Below are positions 1 through 10,559 of a DNA stretch of 64,000 nt, in pieces (position 1 is the first letter of the stretch; the number at the start of each line of letters is the position of its first letter). The DNA comes from Symbiodinium natans (taxonomy: Eukaryota; Sar; Dinophyceae; Suessiales; Symbiodiniaceae), in assembly GCA_905221605.1 (NCBI GenBank), contig CAJNDS010000624.1:739001-803000 (forward strand), given 5' to 3'. A model generated the notes under the pieces. It searched no databases. It was not told where the DNA came from and saw only the letters and a program-made list of their open reading frames with translations. Position numbers and translations under genes: made by a program.

Positions 1-110
1 AAAAAATATTCGGCGGGACTTTCTGCAGGATTCTGTATGAGCAGGGTTCTTTCTAGGGTTGGGTGCTCAGGGATGTTTGACTACAAAATATCTAACGACC
101 TCACGCGGAG
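1..110 (-). repeat. Dispersed element X, copy 1, cut by window start
   Basis: Read on the minus strand this is GGTCGTTAGATATTTT followed by catccctgagcacccaaccc and imperfect repeats of the same words. It shares the GTTAGATTTT end and the (CTGGAG)TGCCCAACCCCAGAG core with the copies near 3.1, 9.6 and 37.5 kb. It is truncated by the window edge. No coding capacity; unknown class, probably a non-autonomous dispersed repeat. Confidence 0.5.
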
Positions 111-189
111 GGCGGAGAGAAAGCAAACATTGACGATCATCCCCATCGTGCAGTTGCCCGACGTGTGAGCCATCCTGTTTCGGACGGTA

Positions 190-365
190 CGTATGGATAC
201 TATTCTTTAGGTTGCGGGATTCTTTGGGGGTGGTGGGTACACCGGGGATGCTCCGCAGGTTTTCTGGGGGTGGATGGGTGCGGTGGGAGTGGGCACGCCA
301 AGGAAAATCGGTGCGGCTTTGTGTGAGCTTGTGAAAAGAGGGAAGAAGAAGAGGCAAGAGGGGCA
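190..365 (-). repeat. Dispersed element X, copy 2 (degenerate)
   Basis: On the minus strand the stretch repeats motifs such as gtgcccactccca, cacccccagaaaacc and gagcatccccggtg, the same degenerate 20-30 bp core as in the clearer copies at 9.56 and 37.5 kb. The ends are not recognisable. Open frames here are shadows of the repeat. Confidence 0.45.
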
Positions 366-419
366 TCGAATGTTCACGGTTTAGTTCGAAGTGTAGCGAC
401 TCGACCCAGTCTTAATTCT

Positions 420-600
420 GCAAGTGCCAATTCGCGAAGCTGGGAAGTCAAAGAGCTGAGAAGCAGAGAAGCCAAGCCGAGAAAACAAGAAGCCAGCAAC
501 ATCCAGCAACCTTCAGCAACCTTCGCACAAGCCTGAAAGCAAGCCAAAAGTCGAGAAGCCACCACAGCCAAGAGGTTACAGAGCCAAAACCGAGAAACCA
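420..600. repeat. Purine-rich low-complexity stretch
   Basis: Imperfect reiteration of gagaagcc, caagccga and ccagcaacc words. Frames are open on both strands, but they are Ser/Lys/Gln-rich on + and Leu/Ala-rich on -, as expected of a simple repeat rather than a gene. The flanking 600-980 contains one weak frame (629-895) that I cannot support as a gene. Confidence 0.4.
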
Positions 601-981
601 CGAGCCAATTGTAAGGCCTTTTCTGAAGGTGCTGTCTGAGCTTCTGGTAGGTGGTATTTCATACTTCCCGCTTCCTTACACTTACTTAGGTTGCGAGTGC
701 AACTCAGGAAGGGGAGCTGCGGGGCGCATGTGCGTGTGCGAGATGAATGAACGCGTGTCTGAATGGGGCGACTGTCTGTCCGAAGGCACCAACCCGGCCA
801 TCATTGAGCTGCCTTCAACACTGCAGCACCGTTTTCCACGTGGGCAGTGGCTGGTGCCTTGCCGGAGATTCCAGGCTCATGTGGCTCTTGCGTGATACTT
901 CCGAGCAGTTTGCCTTCCGACATTGACTCGTGAGCACGCCAATGTGCCCAAGCAGACCTTGAAAAGTAGAATGCTCAAACC

Positions 982-1794
982 ATGAAGAAGTTGTTGTCCT
1001 CTAGAGTATCCCAAGTCGCAAAACCCATAGACTGTTTTGGCTCCAGTGTTTTGAGAGAGCGGCACGACTTCAAAGGTTTGCAGCGGTGCCCGGGGTGCAG
1101 GATGTCACTTGTCCAGTTGCCCTTCTTTGATGGGTCGGCGTTCCTGGTAAATCGGAGAACCTTTTTGGACGTCGACGTAGATGTCCAAAGCAGTGATGTG
1201 CAGGCAAGTGGCCGTGCATGCAGCACACCTCCTTGGACGAGGTACGTCGACAGTTGTGACGTTGAAGAGGATGCCAAGCCAGTCAGTCGTATTCTTACCG
1301 GCAGTACCACCGTGAGCACGGAGGATTGCAACCTCGAATGCGGTTTTGGTCGCCTAACGACCCAGACTTCGCTCAGCGCATCGGATAGATTGCAGATGGA
1401 GGTGCGAGACCCGCCAGCCTCGGCATCTGACAACATTGAGGAGTCAGACTTGGAAGACCTCCAGACCGTCATGATCAAGAACATCCCGTGTCGGTGCAGC
1501 ACAGGTGAAGTGCTTCGTGCTGTTGACTCCTTGGGTTTTGCTGGGAGCTATGACTTCTTTTACCTGCCTATGAATCGGCGACACAAGCAAGGCAAAGGCT
1601 ACGCTTTCATCAATTTTATTGAAACCGGCACGGCCGCCTGTTTCAAAGATGCCATCCGGGGCTACCGCTTCCCAGGTCGCGAGAGCACCAAGCAAGTCGA
1701 GATTGCTGCTGCGCAGTTGCAGGGCCGAGCAGAAATGGAAGCCTACTTCAGCCGCACGCAAATTGTTCACAGGAGCTTTCGGCCACTGATGTGA
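982..1794 (+). CDS. Mei2-like C-terminal RRM RNA-binding protein
   Basis: A 270-residue protein with one RNA recognition motif of the Mei2-like (RRM_2) type near its C-terminus. RNP2 is VMIKNIP at residues 163-169 and RNP1 is GKGYAFINF at 204-212; between them lies SYDFFYLPMNRR, the typical Mei2 spacer (YDF.YLP). The tail AQLQGRAEMEAYF matches the family's post-RNP1 extension. Residues 1-160 are low in recognisable structure, with an acidic Ser-rich linker (about 140-158) just before the domain. Start: the ATG at 982 opens the frame, and no better ATG lies upstream. Known for the family: it binds RNA and controls meiosis or differentiation in yeast and plants. Inferred here: a general RNA-binding role. 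Odd feature: the gene has no intron, unlike everything else in the window, so it may be a retrocopy. Family assignment is very secure; function is not. Confidence 0.9.
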   Translation: MKKLLSSRVSQVAKPIDCFGSSVLRERHDFKGLQRCPGCRMSLVQLPFFDGSAFLVNRRTFLDVDVDVQSSDVQASGRACSTPPWTRYVDSCDVEEDAKPVSRILTGSTTVSTEDCNLECGFGRLTTQTSLSASDRLQMEVRDPPASASDNIEESDLEDLQTVMIKNIPCRCSTGEVLRAVDSLGFAGSYDFFYLPMNRRHKQGKGYAFINFIETGTAACFKDAIRGYRFPGRESTKQVEIAAAQLQGRAEMEAYFSRTQIVHRSFRPLM

Positions 1795-2984
1795 TTGCAC
1801 CGGACCTTGACATTCATTTCCATGCACGCAGTATGGCGTGTTTCATGGTGTCGTCAAACTCAGTTCTCGGAACTGCAGTTGTCAATCTTTTAGGTTTTGT
1901 CGTGCGCTGCGCAGGACTCTCCAGTTGGTGTTGTGTGGGAAGGTGTTGCCAGTTTCGCAGCCCAGAACTGTTGGGATTCATGCCGCGAGAGGGTTGCACA
2001 GCGCGATCTGGCGCTGTTGCCTCACATCAGGAGTGGGGACCGAGTCATCTTTTCTCCATCGGTTTCCTGACTGTGAGATGAGTGCTGGATGGCAGTCTGC
2101 TGGACAGAAAGATGTTTTACAAGCCTTCAGCCTTAAACCTTTACTCAGTTCGGAGACGCCAAGAGACAGGATTTCTCCCGGTAGCGTCCAGCAGCATAAT
2201 TATCCTACTGGATCATGAAGCACGTGAATTTTAAAAAAGTAATTTCAAGTTAGGGCGTCTTGCTGACAGTGCGCATGCCACAACCGTACAGCTGGTAGAT
2301 GATGGACAGGTTGCCACACTTACCTTATGATTTCCGTGACTTGCAGCGGCCTCCATCGTCGTTTAAGGTGACGCGGTCTCTCTGCCCTCTCCCGCCTTTT
2401 GCAACAAGGGTTGCTAGTGGAATGATGTGCGGTGGCTACTTAAAAGTTACTTGTCAATGCGCAGGAGCAGGTCGGATTTGTACGTTGTGCTGGAACCTGG
2501 AAAGCTATGTCTACCAGAACGGTCTGCGCTTTCAAAGCAGAGGCTTTTGAGCACAGTCGCTGTTGGGAAAAGCAGCTCGTGACGTGAGAGCATTCAAGAC
2601 GACAGATGCTGGTAGTTTTCTGGTCCTGGAGATGCTGTAAATCAGGTTGTCTACAGGTGTGAAATGCTCCAACACGTAGAATTTCTGATTGGTCAAAGGC
2701 TCCCTTTCCGATCTTGTGCGGGCTGCAAATGCCGCAAAACCCCAGACAGATGCTGCAACTTGTCACATTCCGGGCTTATCAAATGCTGCACATGCCGTAG
2801 ATTATAGAATTCCCATCTTGTGCAGCTAAAAATTGTCAAATTGTGTGCCTTGTACAGGCAAGCTCATATAGCTGTAAGGTACAGCGTTACTGGCCCCGAT
2901 ATTTCACCATGTCCAAGTCTTGGACAGTCTTGGACATCTTCAAAATACAGTAGTTCTGGTAGTTCACAGGCAGCAGATGGTGTA
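1795..2984. other. No supported gene
   Basis: Downstream flank of the RRM gene. A 126-codon + frame from 1838 to 2218 and several shorter frames on both strands exist, but none shows protein-like composition plus splice signals. No polyadenylation signal was identified with confidence. Confidence 0.5.
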
Positions 2985-3215
2985 AAATGACAAATAATTT
3001 GGTTGAGTACTCCCAGGATACACTGCGGGACTCTCTGTGAGGTTCTCTGGGGGTGGGCACTCGGGTGCCAGGGATGCTCCATGCTTCTCTGCGGGTCGGC
3101 GCTCCAGGGATGCTCGCGGGACTCTTTCCAGGATTTTCTGAAAAAGGGCATTCCAAACCGGACGGACACCGAGGAGGCGAGAAGAATGGTTGATGTCAAA
3201 ATCTAACCGCCCCAC
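2985..3215 (-). repeat. Dispersed element X, copy 3
   Basis: On the minus strand it begins GGGGCGGTTAGATTTTGA, continues with ttcttctcgcctcc, then gagcatccctggagcgcc and gtgcccacccccagag repeats, and ends near gagtactcaacc. This follows the order of the copy at 37.5 kb (ggttgttagatttt, cttctcctcgccc, then repeats) with substantial divergence. Confidence 0.6.
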
Positions 3216-3468
3216 AGCGAAGGGAAGAACACCGTAGTTCTGACCAAGCAGACATGCCACCCAAGTCCGAGTTGCGACTTGATAGTCGTCAGCTCAAGTC
3301 CGACTTGTGATAGCAAAGGTAGTCAGCCGCCTCGGCTGGGCGCGGTGCCCTGGGATGCACGACTTCGAGGCTTTTTTGGTTATTTGTGGCTGTCATGTTT
3401 GGCAGCTTTTCATGTAGTTTAGAAAGCCCCTGAGCCTAAACACCTGCAAGCGCCACCTTGAGCTCCAC

Positions 3469-3801
3469 ATGAACCCCTTAGACTGTGCAGGAGGGAACTA
3501 CGGCCTTTCTGGGGAACTTGTGGGGATTGGGTTCTCATGCCGCCGTGGTCGACGAGGCAGGGCATGTTTCGTACGTGGGAGGGTGTCCGTGTCCCAGTTG
3601 GCGAGTACAAACCCTCCTTCATCAGGACTTCGAGGTTCTGGCCCAGGCAGAAATCAAGATGAAGAGCTCGAAAGTGTCACTTCGGCCTGCACGTCTTGCG
3701 ATTTTTTCTTTGAGACGTCTGGCAAGAGCACGTCTGAAACGCAGCAAGGCTTCTTTCCATTGAGGACGTTCGCCTGTTTCCTACCAGCCGCCGGCCTGTG
3801 A
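3469..3801 (+). CDS. Hypothetical exon(s), Ser/Thr/Gly-rich
   Basis: Open frame of 110 codons. The C-terminal half (from about 3600) is protein-like, with an acidic patch NQDEELESV directly after a gcccaggcag acceptor-like sequence at about 3648. No family recognised. It may be an upstream exon of the locus at 3.9-4.7 kb. The first 40 codons are Arg/Gly-rich and less convincing. Confidence 0.3.
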   Translation: MNPLDCAGGNYGLSGELVGIGFSCRRGRRGRACFVRGRVSVSQLASTNPPSSGLRGSGPGRNQDEELESVTSACTSCDFFFETSGKSTSETQQGFFPLRTFACFLPAAGL

Positions 3802-3877
3802 AACACGCGGCAGCACAACCTCACATTCTGGCGACTTCAAGAGTCAGCTGAGTCAGCTGTGCCAGAGTCCTGCTTTT

Positions 3878-4720
3878 TTGACATGTGTCCCAAGTCCGTT
3901 GAACCACTGCGAAGGGCTTATGGTGAGCCGAGGCAATGGTGATGTGATCATCAGCTTCATGGCGTACTCAGAGGCCGCATTGCAGGACCTCAACTTGATT
4001 CCACAAATTCCACACCTCCCGATTCATCCCCAGGTAGATCGCTTGAACACTATTGTGGCCAAGCTTCACCTGGCCGCCAATGCCTCGGGTCTGCACGCTT
4101 GGGTGGATCGCCACGAGGCCCTAGGCTTCACTCCGGGGTGGGGGCCTCTCAAGTTGTCAGAGGAGTGTGTCAGACTGTTGACCAGATCTGCCAGATTCGG
4201 TGTGGTCAGGTGCGACGCGCACAAAACTGCAATGGAAACGTCTCCGCGGCCAAGAAGAACTTGGGCTTCTTTGGCGTGCCGGTGTTGAAGCAACGTAGCG
4301 AAACCGTACTGTGGTTGTTCTGTTGCTGACAACCCCGAGCTGTTGCCCATGACCGCCCAAGGTGCAGGGTGTCACTTACGTACTGGATCGGATCTACCCC
4401 ATGCGAGTCGATCAGACAGACTTGACCTCCCTCGAGGCTCCTTCTTTTTTCTCGGATGCAAGGCCAAGGCCCTTGTGGCCCCTAAGGCCCCTGAAGCATC
4501 GCACGCCTTGAAATGCCCTTTCCCTGCGTGTTTTTTTTGCGCAGGCGGCCCGTGAACAGGACATCGCCAAGGAAACGGGCCCCAAGTTTCTTGAAGTTGA
4601 GGCATGCGGCCGCAGAGTGAGACTTTTCAGCCTTTGTGAGGAGCACAACCACACGTACTTGGACCACCTCTCCCTGGCGGCACTCTGTATGGATGCTCAT
4701 GCGCCTCGCCCCTGTTGATC
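3878..4720 (+). CDS. Hypothetical multi-exon gene
   Basis: Two to four exon-like stretches on +. The first (about 3918-4205) reads MVSRGNGDVIISF through LHAWVDRHEALGF to LSEECVRLLTRSA without a stop. A second frame (about 4228-4310) has AAKKNLGFFGVPVLKQ and a third (4369-4440) VLDRIYPMRVDQTDL. The last (from about 4552) follows a textbook acceptor, ttttttttgcgcag, and reads AREQDIAKETGPKFLEVEA then CEEHNHTYLDHLSLAALCMD. Frame changes between blocks imply introns. I do not recognise a family. Exon boundaries are approximate apart from the last acceptor. Confidence 0.45.
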
Positions 4721-4881
4721 TTTTGGATTTCTTTCAGCACGCACTCATTTCCATCGTTTTCATCGCCTTGTGGAGATGTTTGAATGGGTGGTCGAGGGCT
4801 ACTTTGTGCTCTGGCCGTGGACACTCCGGAAGCCTTTACTGCGAAATTCTGAACCTTGATACCCAGCAAGCTTTGACATAA

Positions 4882-5396
4882 AGTGTATATTCAGCAGCCT
4901 GACCTGGACACCCTGAGTGTGAGACCGGAAATTACGATCCCTACGACGCCCCCGGCCGAAACCCTCCACTTAACAAAAGCCCCACCTTAAAGCCGGCAGC
5001 CCCTGCCCCCAGGCACAGAGCCAACCTCTGCACGCTCACGGGCCATGGCATCGATGTGAAGGCCAGGCTTTAAGTGAAGCCTTCCCGAAGGTGTGTATGG
5101 GGACAAGCCTGCGGGTCGAGATTGAGAGCGGCTGTCGAATCTCTGTAAGAGCTTGCTGTTGTTACGGGATCTGCTGCTTTGCTAAGCCAGTCACGACGTG
5201 TAGCCCACAGAGCGGATGCAACGTTAGGACAGCTCGAAGACCTCTTCCTGCACAACGGCCCACATCCTGTTTTCATCGAGGAGCAGGGCGTGGCCTGGAC
5301 GCGATATTGGACACGATATCGGACACGATATTGCTGTCATCCCATCAGCCTCAAGCCGACTGACTGACATTGATAGAGCTGAGAGTTGTTGGCTAG
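4882..5396. other. No supported gene; short tandem repeat at 5302-5330
   Basis: No convincing exon. At 5302-5330 a 12-bp unit, gatattggacac, is repeated about 2.5 times. The rest is unique sequence without strong open frames. Confidence 0.45.
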
Positions 5397-5729
5397 TTGC
5401 TCCGCTGTGTCGCCTTTTGGCTTTGCTTCAAAGAAGACATCCAAGATCTTCCTCGGCTTGGGCCATTTGGTTCGCGGCGAGACCACTTTTCGCAGCGGGT
5501 CGTCCCGGCTCTGTTTTGTCTGTTCCTGGCGGTCTGTGCTCCGATCCTTCTACTTGTGGACTGCTTGTGAGGGAAGCACGTGTGCAGGTACAAGCTGCCT
5601 GACCACTACACGCATCAGTACTTTGCCTTCTCCGCAGAACCTCCGTTCGAGCTGAAGCTGGGCTTCAAAGAAACAACTGCTGGCCCCTGTTCAGATTGGA
5701 ACCTGCAAGAAGCCCAAAGCAAGTTGTAG
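5397..5729 (+). pseudogene. Membrane-anchored hypothetical protein, frame with one internal TGA
   Basis: One continuous frame from 5397 to the TAG at 5727 with a single TGA at 5568-5570. Before the TGA it carries a charged stretch and then a membrane segment (VPALFCLFLAVCAPILLLV). After it come KHVCRYKLPDHYTHQY and FSAEPPFELKLGFKE, which look like real globular protein. Either a small intron spans the TGA (gtgtgcag|gtacaag lies just downstream) or the locus is decaying. Product unknown; plausibly a single-pass membrane protein. The + strand exons just downstream (5.75-6.34 kb) may belong to it. Confidence 0.4.
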
Positions 5730-5745
5730 CCAAGCACTGAAGGAG

Positions 5746-6342
5746 GTGCAGAACAGTGTAGGGTTCGAGCTTCTTCGCTTCTTTATCAGTGCTACAAGTC
5801 CACACACGGAGTTCCGAGGATGGCATTGTCCCCGGAGTTTTGCTTTAGCAGCCAGCAAGCTCCGGAGGCCTGCAGGGGGCTTGACGCGCTTGTTGGGTTC
5901 AGTCAGCTTCCGGAGCATATCTCGGCTGCGTACGGAGGTTATCTGAGCCGTACAACCCATAAAACATACCACACCTTGACAAAAACCTCCCAACAGATCA
6001 TCCCTTCTACTTTAGACAGACTGCCATGCAACTACGAGGACTGTGAGAGCATTCAGTTTGCCAGCTCGCTCCTCCGAACTGGCGACAGCCTTCTGGTTGG
6101 TTTTGGATTCTTGGTTGGCAGTTGGTGAGTTCAGAACCAAGGCACTGGCACTGAAGGTTGGATCTCGCATCAGCCAAGCAGCCAAGGTGTGCAAGATTGT
6201 GACTCCTTTGTCCACCAGTTCGATCTACACGAAGTGCTTCGATCGCTGGTTCCGATACAACATTAAGGTCTTATGTTTCAGATCTGGAGGGTTTGACCCT
6301 ATAGAGGGTGAACTGCAATGTCAGCTGGCGCTGCTGCAGTGA
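5746..6342 (+). CDS. Hypothetical exons downstream of the membrane protein
   Basis: Three overlapping protein-like + frames: 5746-5946 (SVGFELLRFFISATSPHTEF), 5820-6128 (GLDALVGFSQLPEHISAAY, ending in a hydrophobic LLVGFGFLVGSW) and 6043-6342 (SRISQAAKVCKIVTPL, then CFDRWFRYNIKVLCF). Frame switching suggests two or three exons; exact junctions are not resolved. No known domain. Same strand and spacing as the 5.4-5.7 kb frame. Confidence 0.4.
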
Positions 6343-7180
6343 GGCGGCCGCTTTGTCGTAAAATGCAGGCACAAAATTATGAACCCTGCTCCCTGCCTCA
6401 GCTCTTGCGACGATGGTTTGGCTTTGATATGATAGTCTTGCCTGAAGTGAGCCAAAGCAGCCATGGCGGGTCAAGGTTCAAGCTTCCAGCTAGCTTCCAG
6501 CTAGCTTCCAGCTTTTTGCAGCTTTCCACGTGCTGAGCATGTTGGGCCCCTGAAAAAGAAGCCCCGGAACCTCCAAGCCCTTGAACTGGCGCATTCGGCT
6601 CAGGTCGGAACACATGCAAGCACCCGAACAACCCCAAACATCCCTAAACCCCTTTTCGAACCAATTTTCTGGAGCCCTCGATGAACCCCCGAAACCTTAG
6701 CCTTGACCTGACTATCCTTCAGCGGCGACCGCAAATGGCTCCACTCGATGCTGGAAGCAATGCCCTTCAGCCTTCAACCAAAGTTTGGAAATGAGGGTCA
6801 AGATTCGGGGCTTCTTGGGTTCAACTCGTTTCAACATTGCTCCGAACTGAGAAGATTGCTGTAACCCCCTCGGGCAGGTTCATGGGCGTCTTCTGAAACC
6901 TTGTTCTGGACATCTCTGAATGCAAAGCTGACAAGAACGGCTTGTGTTGTCTGTGAAAGGTGTTCTGGGTTTTCCTGCTGCACCGCGAACCCTTGAATGA
7001 AGACCTTGTTCCTTCATCTCCTGAGGACACAACTGTTAGAATCCTGGCCATGACAAAGCAAGGAGCACCAAAGATGCCCCAAAGCCTTTGGCCCTTCTTT
7101 TGAGGAGCACCCCCTTCACAATGCACTCGTTTCTCACCCAATCAACTATGGAACAGTGCTGCGCGGGTGTGAGAGTCGAA
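6343..7180. other. No supported gene; 11-bp triple repeat at 6480-6512
   Basis: The 11-bp unit agcttccagct is repeated three times at 6480-6512. The rest has only short frames on both strands with no protein-like composition or splice pattern. Confidence 0.45.
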
Positions 7181-7222
7181 GGTGGGGACGGGCTTAACTT
7201 TTGCATGTAATGCTAAACTCGT

Positions 7223-7764
7223 TTGGTCATCCACCTCATTGTTGGGCTGGTTTTTCTGTTTTGCGCCCAGATTGTTTCTTTCTCTCTGGTATGTGGGTAC
7301 GTACCCTGCCCTGGTTGTTGTGAGACTCGCAGTCGATTCTCTTCCACAGTCTCCTCGTCGGAGGTTACGGTGCAGCGTATCGACCCGAAGGTTCTTGCCG
7401 GAATGGCCTGGGGACCAAGATGCCTCTGCGGAGACAGTGTTGTTGCTGCTGGGGAGGGAGGCCTGTTCTCCTGAGATGGCGCAGGTACAAGGTGCTTTCA
7501 GGTTGATGTGACCCAGGGCCTGGGCTTCGGAGCATGAGGGTGGTCGCATCGACCCTCTGAACCATGTGTTGCCCTGTGAACACTCCTCTTGGAGTTGAGG
7601 TGAACCGCTTCACGGCGGAAACAGGCAGCTTCCTCGAGGCCTTCGCGACCAGAGCGGAGGCTGGAGAGTCCTCCCGTTTCTGGTACTGGCCAAAGAGCGC
7701 ATCACCATGCACCCCCAATTCTTCTCCTCAAGGCCAAGCTCTTGAAGCTGGATCAGAGGATTGA
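7223..7764 (+). CDS. Hypothetical protein with N-terminal hydrophobic segment
   Basis: The frame 7223-7474 begins with a hydrophobic stretch (HLIVGLVFLFCAQIVSFSL), then CxxC, then SSEVTVQRIDPKVLAGMAW. A further + frame at 7564-7764 contains GVEVNRFTAETGSFLEAFA. This could be a signal-anchored protein split by an intron. Antisense frames cover the same bases, so the strand is only favoured, not proven. Confidence 0.3.
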
Positions 7765-9220
7765 GCGCCTGGATAGGCCATCGCCGGGGCTGCGAGTTCT
7801 TGTAACTTGCGATCTGCTTGCACGTGGGGTCCGGTCAGGCTCGGGTGAAACGATGTATTGGAATCTCTACGCCACTGGACGCCTTGCGTCCCTCACCAGG
7901 TGTTTGGTCATCTAGCCTCCAACCAGTCCCAGCACCCCCCCCCCCCAACACCCCCCAACCGGAAGCTCGCAGATGCCCAGACTCGCAGGCATCAAGCAAG
8001 CGAGATCGTTGATGAAAGTCGAACATTTGTGGCTGCCACAGCTTGCGGAGGTCTCAGCGGAAGACCCCTGCTGAAAAGGTCCACTTCACCCTAAACTTGA
8101 GAAAACAGAACCTCAACTCACCAAACCAATCGCGAACCTGGAAAAGGCGCCCCAGAAGCCTGAACCGCACCAGACAGCTAGTCTGTAGGCATCATTTATT
8201 CTAGCCATGCATCCAGAATGCATCCAGAACTTGTCTAATTTCAGAACAGACCCAGAAGCGCACGAATGGTTTCCCCAAAGAAAAGAAGACTTTGCATTAC
8301 ATGGCATTGCATTGCCATGGCGGTCGACGTGTGCCCAGCTGACTTCACCAGCTACCTCGCATCCCGATTGCTCTATTCTTTTGTCGTGTGGGTCGAAGGC
8401 GCGCAAGTGCAGAGAAAGGAGAAGCGACCTGCACTTTTGGGGCACAGAGTCCAAGGCCGAGGAGGAGAGCATCTTTCCCTGTGCTCTGACCTTTTGTCGG
8501 CCTCGCACCTTGCCTTTTTGGGGGCTCATGTTCATATGCTGGGCGCACCAGAGCCACAAGTTGGAAGCGTGAGCCGGTGCAATGTTGGGAACGGTTCAGG
8601 GTTGGGTTTGCTATGGCCTGCAGGCACTCAGGATTGGAAAATCGGTGCATGGTTTAGAGCCTGTTAGAGACGAGGACTGCTGGGGGAGGAGGGCCTGCCC
8701 TTCGCCGAGGTGGAGTGGCTTGGCATGTGGAGGGGTCGGGAACAATAATACCCCCCACCCCTCTGCTGAAGTTGAAGGGGTAAGGAGTGCTGGTTGGGTG
8801 GCTGCAGACTGTTCAGCAATGAAAGAGTGTGTTGCGCACAAGGCACTTTCTTTTCGACGACCCAGGCAGACCTAAAACCTAGACCCCTCAACCCCTGCGC
8901 CTGCTCCAACCCCAAAGCAACATAAAGCAACCAAGGTACCAAGACAAGATCCACTCGGTGCTGGAGTGGCCTTGCCTGGGACTGCCTTTCGCCTTCGCCG
9001 AAGGTCATCTGCAGGTTCGCGTGCTCTTGGACCGAAGAAGGGGCGGGGCGGTGGCACGGGCAGAGGAGAGGTTACTCATTGGAGGTCTGTTTTTTGAGGA
9101 GTACTAGCAACGCATGAAGGGCGCAAGCTTTTCATGCGTGGTATCCTGTTCAAGCAACGCGGAACCAGTTATCTGTCGGCGTGGTGCATTTTTTGCTATG
9201 GCATGCATCAGGCATAATTC
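7765..9220. other. Unresolved region, no supported gene
   Basis: Frames of 76-148 codons are open on both strands (for example 8266-8667 + and 8113-8559 -), overlap each other, and contain no recognisable domain. A C10 run lies at about 7928, and a G-rich stretch near 8680-8790. I cannot choose a coding strand. Confidence 0.4.
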
Positions 9221-9224
9221 TGTG

Positions 9225-9251
9225 GGGGGGGGGGTGGAAAGACGGCCAGCC

Positions 9252-9310
<59 letters not shown>
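9225..9310. repeat. G12 run and (AGC)n trinucleotide tract
   Basis: A run of 12 G at about 9225-9236 is followed by about 18 AGC units from 9257 to 9309. On the minus strand the tract translates as poly-Leu and on + as poly-Ser. No flanking domain argues for a coding repeat. Confidence 0.9.
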
Positions 9311-9312
<2 letters not shown>

Positions 9313-9560
9313 ACATGCGCCCTGCCCTAACAATGCAACAGCTCCAGAACACCCCTGCCCCCCCATCCCAAATCAGATCAGAAAACGTGCGCCCCACAAC
9401 GACAACACACACAACGAGAGTAAGCAGTTTTGAGAGACCTTGGAAGGCAGAGTTATCTCTGCCTTCCGAGAGTCCAGTGTCTTTGGCTGTGTCAAAAGGG
9501 GAAGGCTTTTTATAGCTTCGCAAGAGCATGGACTGAGCTCCCGAAACCCCAAAAGCCCTA

Positions 9561-9771
9561 AAATTATTGTACTTCGAACATCCCCACCCTCTCCGGGCAG
9601 AGAACTCTGGGGTTGGACACTCTGGGGTTGGGCACTCCAGGGACACTCTGGGGTTGGGCACTCCAGGGATGAGCGAGGAGTAGACCGGGCGAGGAGAAGA
9701 GTTCGGAGAAGAAATGAGCTTAAAATCTAACAACCCCAGACCGATGTACGCCCCCCCCCCCCCCACCCCCT
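9561..9771 (-). repeat. Dispersed element X, copy 4 (complete, inverted)
   Basis: On the minus strand: C-tract (9751-9771), GGGTTGTTAGATTTTAAGC, cttctcctcgcccgg, ctactcctcgctcatccctg, three to four copies of GAGTGCCCAACCCCAGAG, then agagggtggggatgttcgaa and gtacaataatt. The copy at 37.5-38.0 kb has exactly this order on the + strand; the terminal 29 bp differ at one position. Length without the C-tract is about 180 bp. No ORF, so it cannot move by itself. Confidence 0.85.
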
Positions 9772-9974
9772 GAGACGCTCATGCTCAGCATGCTCAGGTT
9801 CCTGGCCGATGATGAGGCTTCCTACCTTCAGGAGGGGACTGACGCCCGAGCCAGAAGGGGTGCAGATTTGTTTGCCTCGAGTGTTTTGCGTAGTGTTCTC
9901 TCCCGTTTCACCTTTCGTTTCTTCACGTAGTACTAGTTTCATAAGTGTGGGGGGGATGCGGACGCAACAAAGAA

Positions 9975-9997
9975 GGTTTAGGGCTTAGGGTTTATTG
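9975..9997. repeat. Interstitial telomere-like words
   Basis: Three imperfect TTTAGGG-type heptamers in a row (ggtttagggcttagggttta). TTTAGGG is the telomere repeat reported for dinoflagellates and plants. Too short to be a telomere. Confidence 0.5.
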
Positions 9998-10019
9998 TTT
10001 CGGCGCATCATAGTCACTT

Positions 10020-10481
10020 GTGAGATCAAGATTGAGCGCAAATGTCGCTTGCTCACGAAGTGAGTCTCTGGTCCTTGGGCTCTTCCTGATCGTTGCAGGT
10101 CATTTGCACAATGGGTTTCTAGACTCTCTGGTCCCTCCCCTGAACAAAAAGGAAAGGCAAAGAACAAGTTGCGACCCTGCGAGCGGCAAGGGTGGCAAGG
10201 AGTGCCGTGCCTCAAATCCCGAACGTGGACAGCAAGACCTTGTCACCCCAACACCGTCAAACTCCATCGCAGATGGTGTAACGACTGATAATGACCGCAC
10301 TCCTTGGAATTCCCCCCCAAACCCATGGTTGCCCATCCTTTCAATCCGCTTTTCATTGGCAAAGAAGCTGCAGGAGAAACGCCGCCCGCTGGGTGGTTTC
10401 CGCGTTTCCCTCCAGGTGCCGCGGGCGTGTCATGGCTCATGGTTGGCGATTCGTCGGCCTGTGATTTTGGCACTTAGGTAG
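10020..10481 (+). CDS. Hypothetical protein, weak
   Basis: Continuous frame of 153 codons. The middle is polar and protein-like (NKKERQRTSCDPASGKGG, TPSNSIADGVTTDNDRTPW) and the end is basic (SLAKKLQEKRRPLGGFRV). No domain recognised. Minus-strand frames overlap 10100-10473, so the call rests on composition and on the + orientation of the next locus. Confidence 0.35.
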   Translation: MRSRLSANVACSRSESLVLGLFLIVAGHLHNGFLDSLVPPLNKKERQRTSCDPASGKGGKECRASNPERGQQDLVTPTPSNSIADGVTTDNDRTPWNSPPNPWLPILSIRFSLAKKLQEKRRPLGGFRVSLQVPRACHGSWLAIRRPVILALR

Positions 10482-10559
10482 CACAAGTTCACAGTTTTGT
10501 CTCAAGAAACCCTAGCCCCGGACGACGACGACGGACTGGACTGGCACTGCCCGTCTGCA

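Noticed and set aside
1018-1050. Similarity of gactgttttggctccagtg to the dyad-cluster spacer (TTTTGGCTCCAG)
   Set aside because: Only about 12 bp shared, inside a well-supported coding frame; likely chance.
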